The position numbers and the translations under genes were made by a program. Below the pieces are notes generated by a model. That model did not search any database. It worked only from the letters and a program-made list of their open reading frames with translations, and was not told the DNA's origin. Source: Thozetella sp. PMI_491 (lineage: Eukaryota > Ascomycota > Sordariomycetes > Chaetosphaeriales > Chaetosphaeriaceae). From it: a stretch of DNA of 64,000 nucleotides. Below are positions 23,173 through 34,317 of the stretch, piece by piece (position 1 is the stretch's first letter; every line of letters begins with the position of its first letter). The stretch spans positions 248,001-312,000 of the forward strand of contig MU270057.1 of NCBI GenBank assembly GCA_021432635.1. The letters run 5' to 3'.

Positions 23173-24107
23173 CGAGCTCTTCTTGCCCTCGGATCCGTCA
23201 AGTCCACGTTTGAAGCCACGAGTGGGACCAAGAGCCGAGCAAGAAAGTACTGTATCTTATATTTTCTATCCATATTATACAGATAATCTAAGTTTATGTT
23301 ATTCGAGTCAAATATATGTCTAATACCTGGTCTACGCTATAACCTGCCCGTATTCGGAACTGCACTTAGTGAACGAGGCACCTATATTATACTAACGTAT
23401 ATATCTCAGTCGGGTCAGATTCTTCGTCGTATCCTCAGAGAGACGGCACACGAGGAGGTTAGGACGCTAGCAACGAAGCATTCGTAATGCGTCTAGTTCC
23501 TGGTGTAAACATGAGAGGCACGCAACAGCTACGCAACGGTATCCTTAGTAAGGATCATGAGCTCTGTAGATTACTAGAGATCAAGTTCACAATTAGGACA
23601 GGATTTATTGTAGATAAATATCGCAGGTAACTTAAAATCTAAACAAATTATACCTAAGAATAATTGAAAATAGGCATTTCTATAGCTTAACGCTACCCCT
23701 TTTTTCAGCCTTAGCCTGCGCTGTGAGCTATCAATACCAATGCCAAAATGGGCGAAGCGTCCGCCTCCGGTCCCTATCCCTTACTACTCCATCACAATCT
23801 TCTCCCCAGTAGCACACCTACATTGCATAGTATGTAGAAGCAGCCACTAACCTATCATAGACGAGCTTAGGGGCCATCACCGCTAAGTAGGCTTTCCGAT
23901 TGGACAGTCTCGCAACGGCTGTCAGAGCGTCAAACCACCCCGCACTTTCTTCGCATTATAGCCGAAGATATCTATTTAAGCAAATATCCCGCTGTTCCCA
24001 ACCTCAAAGTGTCTACCAAACGCCTCACCTCTGTCTCTCATGTAAACACTAGGTACAGTTATACAATCTACCACCACGCCCCAACGCCGAACATTAGACT
24101 TGCGACG
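23173..24107. other. intergenic, nothing recognised
   Basis: About 0.93 kb, partly A+T-rich (23280-23330, 23590-23700), without coding text, repeat or RNA gene that I can support. Confidence 0.5.
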
Positions 24108-24344
24108 ATGCGGCCAACACGCGCGATGAACTCCTCTACAAGCGCTGAAAAGCAAGCACCTCTTTTCCGTCGATACCTACAAAATATCCGCAGGACGCCC
24201 CCCGAGCTTGTTCCGCTATTTGGCATTGTGGGATTTGCCGTCCTCATGGGAGCCGGCGCTTGGGCGCATAGGTTGATCCACGACCCGTCTGTCCGTCTAA
24301 AACGCGAAAACGTTCGTGCCAAGAATGGCAGGGAGGGGCATTGA
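24108..24344 (+). CDS. small MLRQ/B12D-type single-pass membrane protein
   Basis: This 78-residue protein resembles the MLRQ/B12D family (NDUFA4-like), small inner-mitochondrial-membrane proteins associated with respiratory complexes. The supporting text is PPELVPLFGIVGFAVLMGAG, a short Pro-Glu-leu-Pro entry into one membrane helix, followed by HDPSVRLKREN, which matches the DPxVRL tail of the family. The N-terminus is basic and Ser/Thr-rich, as in a mitochondrial targeting region. I start at the ATG at 24108, since the frame further upstream opens only with a GTG. It lies alone between an NLR gene and an esterase gene, with no clear link to either. Confidence 0.6.
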   Translation: MRPTRAMNSSTSAEKQAPLFRRYLQNIRRTPPELVPLFGIVGFAVLMGAGAWAHRLIHDPSVRLKRENVRAKNGREGH

Positions 24345-24859
24345 GATTCCATACCTAGACGCAAACTCCTCGAATTTGATAATACACACTTGATAAAGCC
24401 ATCTTGGTAGTTGTAACAGCTTTTCATGCTGCGGGGCTTAACTGCCGGACGATATGGCACACTCGCGATGCGGGAAACACGCCGCCCGCTGCGCTATCCT
24501 AGGTTGTCTCGGAGGGAAGAGGTATTCACATTTAGAGTTACATTTGCCCAAGAGTGTCTGTACTTCGGAAGATCTAAGGATCGCACGGCCCTAACTTAGT
24601 CACATCTACGTGTACGATAATATCCACCTTCGCTAGGACACACGGACGGTCAAGTGGGTCTAGTAACACGGCAGATCAACAAACCACCCCGCTCTCTCGG
24701 GCAGAGAGAGCGTGTGCGGGGAAGTTCCAAAGTCAGGAATTTACAGTATATGTTTCACGGAGTTGCTGCCAATGGTCACCGACGAAGCTTTCAAATCATG
24801 ATCCCACGGGAACAACTTTCTGACCCAATTCGCTGCAGCTTTCTTGCTAAGTTCTCACT
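24345..24859. other. intergenic, promoter region of feruloyl esterase gene
   Basis: About 515 bases with no gene. No obvious TATA element is seen close to the ATG at 24860. Confidence 0.5.
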
Positions 24860-26539
24860 ATGGCGACATGCAGAAACTTCGCATATTTTGCAATCTCGCT
24901 AGTTGGCAGGTACCGCGCGTTGCTCATAAGCAGCTACCTACTCCTGGCGTTTTTGCAACCGACGCGCGCAAACTTCCTAGATTCATGCCTAGCTTTCGCT
25001 CCTACAACCATTGTCAAGAACGCAGAGCTGAAAGAGCACTCTTTCGTATCATCCGGCACAAACCTGACGTTCCCGAACCACGATGCAACTTGCAACAGGC
25101 CCAGCCAAATCGTCCTGGCAGACTTGTGCCGTGTTGCTCTGCATATCCCAACCTCGTCTAGATCGAATGTTGTCTTGGAGCTGTGGCTGCCGGAGGCTTG
25201 GAATGGTCGCCTGCTCACCGTCGGTAACGGGGGCCTCGATGGATGCGTGCACTACGAAGATCTCGCCTACGCGTCCACCCATGGCTTCGCGGTGGTGGGT
25301 ACCAACAATGGTCATAATGGAACCTCTGGGATTCAGTTTCTGAACAATGAGGATGTCGTCATCGATTTCGCGTGGAGAGCAATACACGTGGCTGTGGCGA
25401 CCGGCAAGGCGTTGCTTGGTCCGTTTTATAATTCCACGACTCAAGCCAAATCATACTACCTTGGCTGCTCCCTTGGGGGTCGACAGGGAATCAAGGCTGC
25501 TGATATGTTCCCGGACGACTTTGATGGGATCGTGGCGGGCGCCCCGGCAGTTGACTTCAACAATCTTTATTCATGGCGAGCTAGGTTCTTTCCTATCACT
25601 GGTAACGTCAATTCGTCGGACTTTATCACGCCAACTCTCTGGCAGACGACGATACACGACGAGGTGCTCCGACAATGCGACAAACTGGACGGAGTGGCAG
25701 ATGGCATCATCGAAGATCCAACCCTGTGCTATTTCAATCCAGAGACTTTGTCTTGTGGGAACGGTGGAAATGGAGCGACCATCAACTCCACCTTGTGTCT
25801 TACCCCAACCCAAATTCAAACTATCCACAAAGTTTTTAGCCCGACACTTTGGCCTAACGGCACCTTTTTCTTCCCCAGGATGAATCCAGGAAGTGAGATA
25901 CTTGCCGCTGTGGGCTTGTACAATGGCTTGCCATGGCCCTATTCTCAGAACTGGTTCCGATATGCAATTTACAACGACCCTAACTGGGACCCAGCATCAT
26001 ACACCCTTGTAAAGGACGGCGCCTTCGCCGGCACTCTAAATCCTGGCGATATCGGTACCTGGCCCAGCAACTTATCTTCTTACCAACAGAGAGGTGGCAA
26101 GATAATAATGTTTCACGGGCAACAGGATAATCAGATCACAAGCTTTCACACCCCCATTTTCTACGATCGACTTGGGCAGGGGATGGGGTACAGTGTTGAA
26201 CAGATGGATAAATTCCTTCGGTTCTTTCGTATCTCGGGGATGTTTCACTGCTCCACGGGCCCCGGAGCGTGGGTAATTGGCCAGGGAGGCGGTGCCTCCA
26301 GCCTCCAGGACAATGTTGCCTACGAGAGTGAGCATAATGTCCTGGCCGCTATTGTAGACTGGGTTGAGCTTGGAGCGCCTCCAGACACGATTACGGGAAC
26401 CAAATTCGTCAATGATACGGCTGACTTGGGAGTGGCTTTCCAGAGGAGACATTGCCGATGGCCTAAGAGGAATGTATTTGTTGGCGGCGAGAGAGACCCC
26501 AGTTCTCCGGACAGCTGGAAATGCATTACGATTAGCTGA
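24860..26539 (+). CDS. secreted feruloyl esterase B/tannase family protein
   Basis: This 559-residue single-exon enzyme belongs to the tannase/feruloyl esterase family, closer to the feruloyl esterase B branch, which releases ferulic, p-coumaric or related acids from plant cell-wall esters. A hydrophobic N-terminus (ALLISSYLLLAFLQPTRA) acts as signal peptide. The nucleophile motif GCSLGG is near residue 203 (SYYLGCSLGGRQG). The acid is in GQQDNQITSFH and the histidine in FHCSTGPG, again with the paired cysteines of the CS-D-HC motif. A calcium-binding-like DGVADGIIEDP segment matches the lid domain. It is the second gene of this family within 21 kb of the first, but the two proteins are clearly different and not a recent duplicate. 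Confidence 0.9.
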   Translation: MATCRNFAYFAISLVGRYRALLISSYLLLAFLQPTRANFLDSCLAFAPTTIVKNAELKEHSFVSSGTNLTFPNHDATCNRPSQIVLADLCRVALHIPTSSRSNVVLELWLPEAWNGRLLTVGNGGLDGCVHYEDLAYASTHGFAVVGTNNGHNGTSGIQFLNNEDVVIDFAWRAIHVAVATGKALLGPFYNSTTQAKSYYLGCSLGGRQGIKAADMFPDDFDGIVAGAPAVDFNNLYSWRARFFPITGNVNSSDFITPTLWQTTIHDEVLRQCDKLDGVADGIIEDPTLCYFNPETLSCGNGGNGATINSTLCLTPTQIQTIHKVFSPTLWPNGTFFFPRMNPGSEILAAVGLYNGLPWPYSQNWFRYAIYNDPNWDPASYTLVKDGAFAGTLNPGDIGTWPSNLSSYQQRGGKIIMFHGQQDNQITSFHTPIFYDRLGQGMGYSVEQMDKFLRFFRISGMFHCSTGPGAWVIGQGGGASSLQDNVAYESEHNVLAAIVDWVELGAPPDTITGTKFVNDTADLGVAFQRRHCRWPKRNVFVGGERDPSSPDSWKCITIS

Positions 26540-27136
26540 AGTTCATAGACTCGACTAACAGCTAAGTTTCCTTGGGATCGGAAAATTAAAGCTAGCAGGC
26601 CTTAGCGACAATGACCGCCTCTCGCCGATATACAGAGGCAAGAAGCCATTTTCGTTTGGTTGCGAGCGTGGTGAAGTCCTGAAATAAAATATGTAGATCG
26701 GGAACGCTGCAAGACCATACGGATGACTAGGTACATTCTACTAATTAGGTACCTAACAGCAATGTATCTCTTAGATAAGGTAAGCTTCACATGGGTTCAG
26801 TGAGGTGGCTTGTTAGCTATAGCTGCATGGTAATTGCAGGGACGATGAGTTTCGCCGGCCGTTGCTATGTTTAAAACCTCGACGGAGCTATTATGGAGCG
26901 GTCAACCTAGGCAAAAATTCTGCTGCCGTGCACAGTGGACCCTGGACGAAGTTTTTACAACCTTTGTGGAAACGGTCCACTCCGTTCGCGATTGCGCCAT
27001 CAGCCGGGCTCCACTTTAGGTGCTCCCCACTGCACAAGATGGGCAATTTAAAAGACCTACGACATGGCGCCCGCGGAATCAAAGACGGTGCTCTCAAAAG
27101 TATCCCATAATTGAAGAAAGCGCCTTGTCGGGAGAT
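26540..27136. other. intergenic, promoter of transporter gene
   Basis: About 600 bases between the esterase stop and the transporter ATG at 27137. Short frames here lack family text. No repeat or RNA gene is seen. Confidence 0.5.
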
Positions 27137-28699
27137 ATGTCTGAAGCCGAGTCTGGCGAGACCGGCCTCCGCCAGCCGGAGGCAGCCCCAAAGAAGGGCT
27201 CATGGCTCCGGTCTGTGCCCTTTCAAATTCTTGTCGCCAGCGGCGTGTCCTTCACAGCACCTGGAATGTGGGACGCAATGGGAGGACTTGGTGCTGGAGG
27301 TGCCGCTGAGCCAGTGAGTACAAACATGGAGCTGTCCTCCCACGAACCCGCCTTGACCCCGTCCTGATTCCGGCCGCTGGACTTTGACTGAGACTATTCC
27401 AACAATTTAGTATGCCGTCTCGGCCGCCAATGCCATCTTATACGGTCTATTCTCTGTTGTCTGTATAGCAGCAGGCGCCGTTAATAACAGGATCGGTTTG
27501 CGTTACGGCTTGGCCCTGGGAGCTATTGGATATCCCCTGTATGGGGCCGGGTTATACACTAACAACGCCAGCGCGACAACATGGTTCTTGCTCTTTGGTA
27601 GCGCGATATGCGGCATCTCGGCCGGATTCTTCTGGGCTGCCGAGGCTGCCATTATCATAGGCTACCCAAGCCCCAAAGACCGCGCATTCTATCTAGCCAT
27701 TTGGCAAACTGCCAAGGCGTCTGGGCCTATCGTCGGCGGGGCCATCAACTTGGGGTTGAACGCGAGCCGGGAAACCGCTGGGTCGGTGGGCAGTGCGACC
27801 TACATCGTCTTCATTGTCATCATGTGCCTAGGTCTCCCCATCGCACTCTGCCTCAGCCCGGCGTCGAAGGTATGGCGCAAGGACGGGTCGAAAGTCGTCG
27901 TCTGGAAAGAGCCGACCTGGACTGCCGAGTTCAAGGCAGTCTTTTCTTTGCTTGCTTCCCGGCGCATCCTGTACCTGCTGCCCGCGTTCTTCATCAGCTA
28001 CTTTTACAACGGCTTCCTCAGCACATTCTTAACCACATACTTCACCGTGCGCTCGCGGGCCTTCTCGTCCTTCTTTACCAACTTCGCAGGCATCATAAGC
28101 TCTTTTCTTCTGGCGGCCCTGCTGGACCGACAGTCTATACGCATTACGACACGCGCCAAGGTCGGATTTTCCGCCATCATCACGATTCTCATTGGAACAT
28201 GGATCTGGGCGATCATTCTCCAAAAGAAATACTACGACGCGCCAGAGGCACCGGTCTTTGACTGGTTCCAGGGCGGCTTCGGCGAGGCATACGCACTCGT
28301 GTTTTTCTGGACATTTGGCGGCCAAGCCTTCCAGCAATTCCTTTACTGGCTCGTGGGACAGTACGCTACAGATCTGTCATCAGTTTCCCACCACACAGGC
28401 ATCCTACGCGGCTTCGAAGCGCTGGGTCAGACCGTGGCATGGGCGTAAGTGATCCCCCAACAAAAATCCTTGAGTCCAGCGCAGCTCACTTTTTCTTCAG
28501 CATGCAATCTCAAGGTAACGCCAATCATTATGTTAGCATTGGTGTGAATTTTGGAATTACCGTTCTTTGCATCTTTCCCACCTGGGTTGTATTGTCCGAG
28601 CTCCGCCATCACCAGACGAGTGTCCAGCTGGTAACAGAGGAGGAGATACGTAAACCCAACGACCATAACTCAAACGATCAAGCGGAGACAAGCAGCTAG
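27137..28699 (+). CDS. UNC93-like major facilitator membrane protein
   Basis: Three exons (27137-27313, 27411-28444, 28501-28699) join in frame into 469 residues. The protein is polytopic, with about 11-12 hydrophobic segments, and matches the fungal UNC93-like (DUF895) branch of the major facilitator superfamily: VASGVSFTAPGMWDAMGGLG, AANAILYGLFSVVCIAAGA, FWAAEAAIIIGYPSPKDR. A hydrophilic N-terminus and C-terminus (TEEEIRKPND) face the cytosol. Members are found in secondary-metabolite and catabolic clusters, but substrates are unknown, so uptake of an aromatic acid here is inference from context. It converges with the alcohol dehydrogenase gene, only 39 bases away. Confidence 0.88.
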
Positions 28700-28738
28700 C
28701 CGCATACCACGAGTTTGAAGAACTATCTATATATACCT

Positions 28739-30077
28739 CTAGTGTTTTCCATAGTTTTCGTTAACAAGGACGTATCTATATCTTGGTTTCCCCGCGGCCA
28801 GATCCACGATGGCTTTATTTGCGTCTCGGAGTGGGATCTGTTCCACCCAAGGCTGAATCTTCTTATCTGCGGCCAGTTCTAACATTTCCTTAATCTCCTG
28901 TGGAGAACCAATAGCACTCCCACCGACCTTGATGCCGTTTCCAATCAAGGTGAACGCATTGATCGGTGGCAGATTGCCGCCATCCGGCGCCCTGACAAAG
29001 AGTTAGTCATAGAGCGTCGTGTCCAGAACCAAGATACCTACCCGACTTGGATGAAAGCACCCTTCACTTTGAGAAGTTTCAGATACTCCTCTAGGGGCAT
29101 GTTCCCGCTCGAAACAGTTGATATGATAAGATCAAGAGAACGCCTGTGCTTGGCTACCCAGCCTTCATCGTCATCTGTGGCGATGTATTCATCGGCGCCG
29201 AGCTTCAGCACATCATCCTTTTTGCTGCTCTTCCTAGAAATGCCGACCACTTTGTCGGCGCCCAGAGCCTTCGCAAACAGCACAGCAAAGTGCCCTAGGC
29301 CGCCGACACCGACGACGCCGACTTTCTTCCCCGGGCCGCACCCGTTCTGCCGCAGAGGTGAAAACACTGTGATCCCACCACAGAGCATGGGAGCGGCGAG
29401 AGCGGAGTCGATCCCTTCAGGAATCGGGACGACGAAATGACCATTGGTCCGATTGTAGTCCGCGTACCCGCCGTAAGATTTGCCCTCGTCATTGGGGTAA
29501 ATGGAGCCGTAAGTGTTGATATTGCTGTTGATGCAGTGGTTCTCATTCCCGGCGCTGCAGTCCACACATGTCGTCTGCAGGCATGAGCGAGCCTGAGCGC
29601 CAACTCCCACACGGTCGCCGACAGCCACGTGCTTCACGTTCTTTCCGACCCGAACGGCCTTGCCAACGATCTCGTGACCAACAACACAAGCTGTAAAGTG
29701 TTAGCCCCTACATTGGGAGTATAAACGTAGGAAGGCCGGCATATTATTTACGGTATGGAGTTTCGCTCCAGCCAGATCGTAGCACTGTATTCCTTGAGGT
29801 TAGTGGCTGCCTTGAGTGCTGGAAGAAGATAAAGAAGCCATGTGCAGGAGCGATGTAGACATAACTCTCCCTCCTGCAGTAGGAAAGGACAAGGATAGAG
29901 GAGAAACAACATACTATGGAGATCGCTGCCACATATCCCGCAGTGGGATATCTCGATGTCTACATCATCCTCTGTCCATTTCTTAGGTTCGAAGTCACCC
30001 CATTCCATTTTGCCATTAACTGACTCAGGGGTCTTCCCCAGCCAGCCTTGGAATCGGGGGTTCGCTTGTTCCGCCAT
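28739..30077 (-). pseudogene. zinc-type alcohol dehydrogenase (cinnamyl-alcohol-dehydrogenase-like) with a 2-nt frameshift
   Basis: Four exons (29915-30077, 29752-29784, 29042-29692, 28739-28991) assemble a medium-chain zinc dehydrogenase of the ADH6/CAD type, which interconverts aromatic or aliphatic aldehydes and alcohols with NADP(H). Catalytic-zinc text CGICGSDLH and GHEIVGKAV, the structural-zinc block CVDCSAGNENHC, and the cofactor loop VGVVGVGGLGHFAV are all visible. Exon 3, however, changes frame. GHEIVGKAVRVGK is read in one frame and runs into TGA, while the continuation KHVAVGDRVGVGAQ lies in a frame displaced by two bases at about 29638-29644, in an A-rich run. Removing two bases would give the family's normal length of about 365 residues. 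Either this is a young pseudogene or the assembly has an error there. Confidence 0.8.
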
Positions 30078-30976
30078 GTTATAATAAGTTGCCGAAGAGG
30101 GTTCCGATATTTCGTCGTGGTGAGTTTGGAGGGAAGCGAGAGGCAGGTTGGCTCAAATCCACGATGGATGGATCACCTGGTACTTATATCCTCAACCGTG
30201 ACGCCATCGATCTCGAACAGGGAAAATAGCGCATCCCATAGTCGATTTGTAAACCCCTGGCACCGTCCCTTCAAGCTGAAGCCGAACAGCCAGGTTTGGC
30301 GCCAGTGTGCTACCCTTTCGGCGTTAGGACGGTGATTAAGGCATCGCGAGTCCGAAAAAAACTTGACTGAAACTCTTCTCTGGCACCTAGAAGGCCCCAT
30401 CGACTCCATGCGCGACGACGTAAAGAGTTGTTTGGCCCGGGGCTAAGCGATTCCACCACGGGGGACCTTATCATCGGGTGTAGTACCCGCCATGTCGCTT
30501 GGCGGCCCCACGAGTGGGTATCTACAATGTGTCTGTGGTAAATGGCTTTCCCTTTCGAAAGAAGCGTGGCTTAGTGTCAGCAGGTTGCAGTTCGGTGGAG
30601 ATCCCGCCCTGTGAGACGGTTATCTCAACGTCATGCTCGGTCATGACGTGTGGACGAGGCGCTTGTTCGCATGCAAGCTAAACTCCGAGGCTCTCACCCG
30701 GGCTCCGCTGGCGGGCCGACTAGAAAAGAGTGGGCATGTCAGCAGGTTGCATACCTCACTAACCACTTCTGGTTAGATGCCAAACTTTAATTCCTAACGC
30801 GGCACGCGGCCCCTGGGCCTAAGAGCCTACTTCCTCCGTATGTGACTTTTGGACGACTAGGTAATTATAACAATATGGATAAATACAGGTATGTCTTCCA
30901 CCACCTCTTGTGTCGACTCGACGATCCAGACATATCAATTGAAACCAGTTTATCTCACCTATACATCACAGAAACC
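30078..30976. other. divergent promoter region, alcohol dehydrogenase and aldo-keto reductase
   Basis: About 0.9 kb without a supported gene. It contains a GC-rich segment at 30681-30713 with CTCCGAG and CCCGGGCTCCG strings like those in other promoters of this region. Confidence 0.5.
30681..30713. promoter_or_regulatory. CGG-repeat site upstream of aldo-keto reductase
   Basis: The segment holds CTCCGAG followed by CCCGGGCTCCG, resembling the CGG direct repeats found upstream of the FAH, flavoprotein and P450 genes. It lies about 265-300 bases before the ATG at 30977. Confidence 0.35.
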
Positions 30977-32283
30977 ATGGTCAAGACACTTCCATTCCGC
31001 GATATTCAAGTCCCCTCGCCAGGGTTCGGGGCAATGGGCCTCAGCTTTGGGCTGGGCTCCAACTTGACCCTCGAGGAAGCTGAACCAGTGCTCTTGAAGG
31101 CAATTGAGCTTGTATGCACCTTTTGGGACACAGCAGTATGTTATCCACGTGCGGAAGCGTACATTAGATTGAGAAATGCCCAATAAATATTGATCAAAAT
31201 GCACATAGGTCGTATATCAAGCCGGTGTTAATGAAAAACTCCTAGGAGACTTCATTAGAAAACACAACCTGCGGGACAAGGTTTTCGGTAAGTTGGAGGC
31301 CTTGGTGACAGGAATGAAAACGGCCACTCATACCATCTCTTTAGTTGCTTCGAAGTGCGGCTTCAATGTCTGGGGGGACCGAAGCGTTACCAATTCCGCC
31401 TCCCATATCAAAGAGTATATCGAAGGCACTATCGAACGACTCGGATTCGCGCCCGATCTATACTATCTCCACAGGATTGATCCAAGTTTGTGATGTTTAT
31501 GGAATCTGTGTAATCAACAGCTAACATTAGCCCGTCACAGAAACCCCCCTGGAAGAGTCGATTGGTGCCCTTGACGAGATTCGCAAAGCCGGCAAGACGA
31601 AATATATCGGCCTTTCCGAATGCTCTGCCGAGACATTGCGCAAAGCCGACTCAAGTTAGTACTTTTTCTTCTTCTTCTTCTTCTTCTTCTTGCTACTGCA
31701 CCTGACGATATACTAACAGCCTCTTTAGTTGCCAAGATTGATGCAGTTCAAGCTGAATACTCGGCATTCGAAACGCTGCATGAGTCGGATGGGCTGATAG
31801 AAGCTGCAAAAGAACTAGATGTGGCTTATGTAGCGTATAGTCCACTTGGCCATGGATGGCTTGTTGACGATTTCCAGTACAAGTCCCCAGACGATTTTGC
31901 TCCAGATGACTTTCGCCGATCCTGTAAGTTCGATTCTTGAACTTCTTCGATTCCCTTTGGAGGATGCTGATGGGTACTGGCGAACAGCTCCTAAGTTTCA
32001 GGGAGAGAATTTCTACAAAAATCGCGCCATTGTAGAAGAGATCAAGAAACTTGCCGCTCGGAAAGGATGCTCCTTGGCTCAAATTGCGCTTGCCTGGGTT
32101 GCTGCGCAAGGCATGATTGCGATTCCTGGCACCACCAAAGCCAAAAGATTGGAAGAAAACTGGGCTTCTCGAGAAATCGAGCTGACAAAAGAGGAACTTG
32201 ATGAGATGAGAAAGATCATCAATGCTGCTAAACCCCATGGCAACAGATATGGCGCTGTACATCAGGCATTGGTAGGCCACTGA
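30977..32283 (+). CDS. aldo-keto reductase
   Basis: Six exons (30977-31135, 31209-31287, 31345-31485, 31541-31654, 31729-31923, 31988-32283) join in frame into 327 residues. The protein is a cytosolic NADPH-dependent aldo-keto reductase of the AKR13-like fungal group, which reduces aldehydes and ketones. The tetrad is visible: Asp in TFWDTA, Tyr in [13 protein letters not shown], Lys in [10 protein letters not shown] and His in YYLHRID. The coenzyme-binding end [14 protein letters not shown] is intact. Intron 4 carries a CTT microsatellite. It is followed by a bZIP gene in convergent orientation. It could compensate for the frameshifted alcohol dehydrogenase next door, but that is speculation. 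Confidence 0.92.
31665..31691. repeat. CTT trinucleotide microsatellite in an intron
   Basis: About nine CTT units lie inside intron 4 of the aldo-keto reductase gene, forming an extended polypyrimidine tract near the splice sites. Confidence 0.9.
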
Positions 32284-32407
32284 GAGAAGACGTTTGACTC
32301 CAGCTAGTTGGAATGGCGCCCGAGGGGGCGTGTGAATTGAATACACAGCCAAGTAAATAGCCCCACCGGATCACATATCCTTCTAGGGCCCAGACCAAAA
32401 AGTACTA

Positions 32408-33333
32408 TTACCAGCCGATCTGCTCCTCGCCTCTTCTAGCCCTCCATGCGTTTGTTGAGTTCAGTAATTCCGACGACCCCCATACAAGCCAGCCATACTT
32501 CTCAAAGAACGGTAACGTTGCTTCCCAGTGATCCGGATTGGATGAATCTCCCCAGACGATGATAGATGGCGCTTCAGCCCAGTCGCTATCGACTTCCATG
32601 AGGTCCGTACAAAGTTCATCCTCATCCAGTAGACCAGTAGCAATGGCTCGAATTGCCCGATTCCGTATGACAGGGAATGGAATCAAGTCGAGCCAAGGGT
32701 GGTGGATTACTGAGAGCTGCACCGTCGTTGGCTGGAGAGATTCTGGACACTTCGACGCATTGGTAGTGCGAGGCCCCTGCTGTGGAAAGAAAGATATCAT
32801 CTCATCCGCACATAGACAATCTGTTGGGTAGCCTAGAAGCACGGCATTGCGAGCAAACGCATTTAAGGCGTTCAGCTTGATAAGCAGGTGGAGCTGGGTT
32901 GGTCGAGGCGAGTGAAGGCTGAAGCTCTCATACGCTGCCCGCGCGAAACTAAGTACTCTATGCCGAGCTTCTGCTGTTATTAACATGCTGTAACCGTGCT
33001 CGCCTGTTTCGGTCGGCACTTCCGCTGCGTTCTCCGGCGCTGTTAGCTGTTCTATGGCAGCAGAGATTGCTTCCTTCCGCTGCGCTTGTGTGTACTTTCT
33101 CTGGCCTAAGCAATAAGCCATTCATTGTCAGTAACAGCTGAAACTATCCCATTGACGGTTTGTCCAAATTACCCACGGTGTGCTCTTTGATTAAGCCGAT
33201 TCTGTAGCTTTCTTCTTTCTGCGGAGCGGGTAATTCCCGTCCAGTCATCGCCATCGCGCCTCACAAAGCGCTGCTGGGGCATCGCCGATAAAGACAGTAT
33301 TTCTTCGGTTTCTGGGTGGGCTATAGTTTCCAT
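32408..33333 (-). CDS. bZIP-type transcription factor with DUF3425 domain
   Basis: Two exons (33177-33333 and 32408-33105) join in frame into 284 residues. Exon 1 carries the basic region RRKLQNRLNQRAHR, continued by QRKYTQAQRKEA across the intron, which is the N-x7-R/Q arrangement of bZIP proteins. There is little leucine zipper after it, as usual in the fungal bZIP/DUF3425 group. The C-terminal part (LHLLIKLNALNAFARNAVLLG, HHPWLDLIPFPVIRNRAI, PDHWEATLPFFEKYGWLVWG) is the DUF3425 domain. Start is the ATG at 33331-33333, the last Met before the basic region. Such regulators are frequent in fungal secondary-metabolite and catabolic clusters. A nuclear role is expected. Confidence 0.88.
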
Positions 33334-34317
33334 CGTCGCGTTGAGGATTTTTGTTATTCTTCTGCAGAATGCAACGATGCTCGTCGCCACGACCCAAGAG
33401 ACGGAGACATTTTGCCACAACAATGGTCCGGTGAAAAGGGCTTCTTATCTCCGACCAGCGCCGTGACGAGTCATGTGTGCCCCGCAAGGCTAGTCATGTC
33501 CTCATGCTACTGTGAGATAGACTATGCGATGATACAACCCCTCTTAGCGCTGTAGATGGGTTTGGATAATAAAGGAAATCGTCAATATTCTCGGATACAC
33601 CTTGCGGTGGGGGTAAATATATCTCTAAAAAAACTCTAGATAGAATGACGATCCATTTATCTCAAGCGGAAAGGGCGTGGTTTGTATTTGAAGAAGCTGG
33701 CCGAGGACCGAGATGTCAGACTCTAACATCAGCCCCCCTCATATACCTATTGGTGGGGTTTTCGGACAAAGAATGATGTTATTATTTGAGTCATCGTAGC
33801 CTAGACATAAATCTCAAGTCTCCAAAACCTTGGTATGGCTAGAGCACCAAGTACGTAGCTCTCCTGCTAAGCCCTACGGCCAACGTCGGGGGAAGCTCGC
33901 TAGCTTCGATGAGAGCGCGAATGACGGCCCAATAGATTTGCATGCACGGTCTTTAAATAAAATATAAACGAATCGTGGAGACCAGTATTTACCGATCCGT
34001 AATAGCCGGATCCTCGGAGCAACTAACGACTGAGTACCTAAGTTCTTGCCCAGCTTCTGCCCTCAATAATGCCGGTTCCGGGGCTGATAGTCGTGTCTCC
34101 GCACCGTGGATATACCACCTACTCAGGCCGGTCCACAAATTGCCAGCCGGGTTTGGGTGTCGCGTACTCCCGGAAGCGCGCTTGCTGGATGGCCTAAGCT
34201 TCCTCGGGCCGGACGCTATCTCACCGGCTGGTCTCCAGTGCGGAACCAGGATGTAGATATAGAGAGCATGGAACAGTGGGAATATTTACGATTACACGCA
34301 CTTGGCAAACCGATACG
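33334..34317. other. intergenic, nothing recognised
   Basis: About 0.98 kb between the divergent bZIP gene and the DUF3237 gene. No coding text, repeat or RNA gene that I can support. Confidence 0.5.

Noticed and set aside
24068-24460. 130-codon antisense frame over the MLRQ-type gene
   Set aside because: It is the mirror of the plus-strand frame, which carries recognisable family text.
26862-27110. 82-codon frame just upstream of the transporter
   Set aside because: Lies in the expected promoter and 5' leader of the transporter and has no family text.
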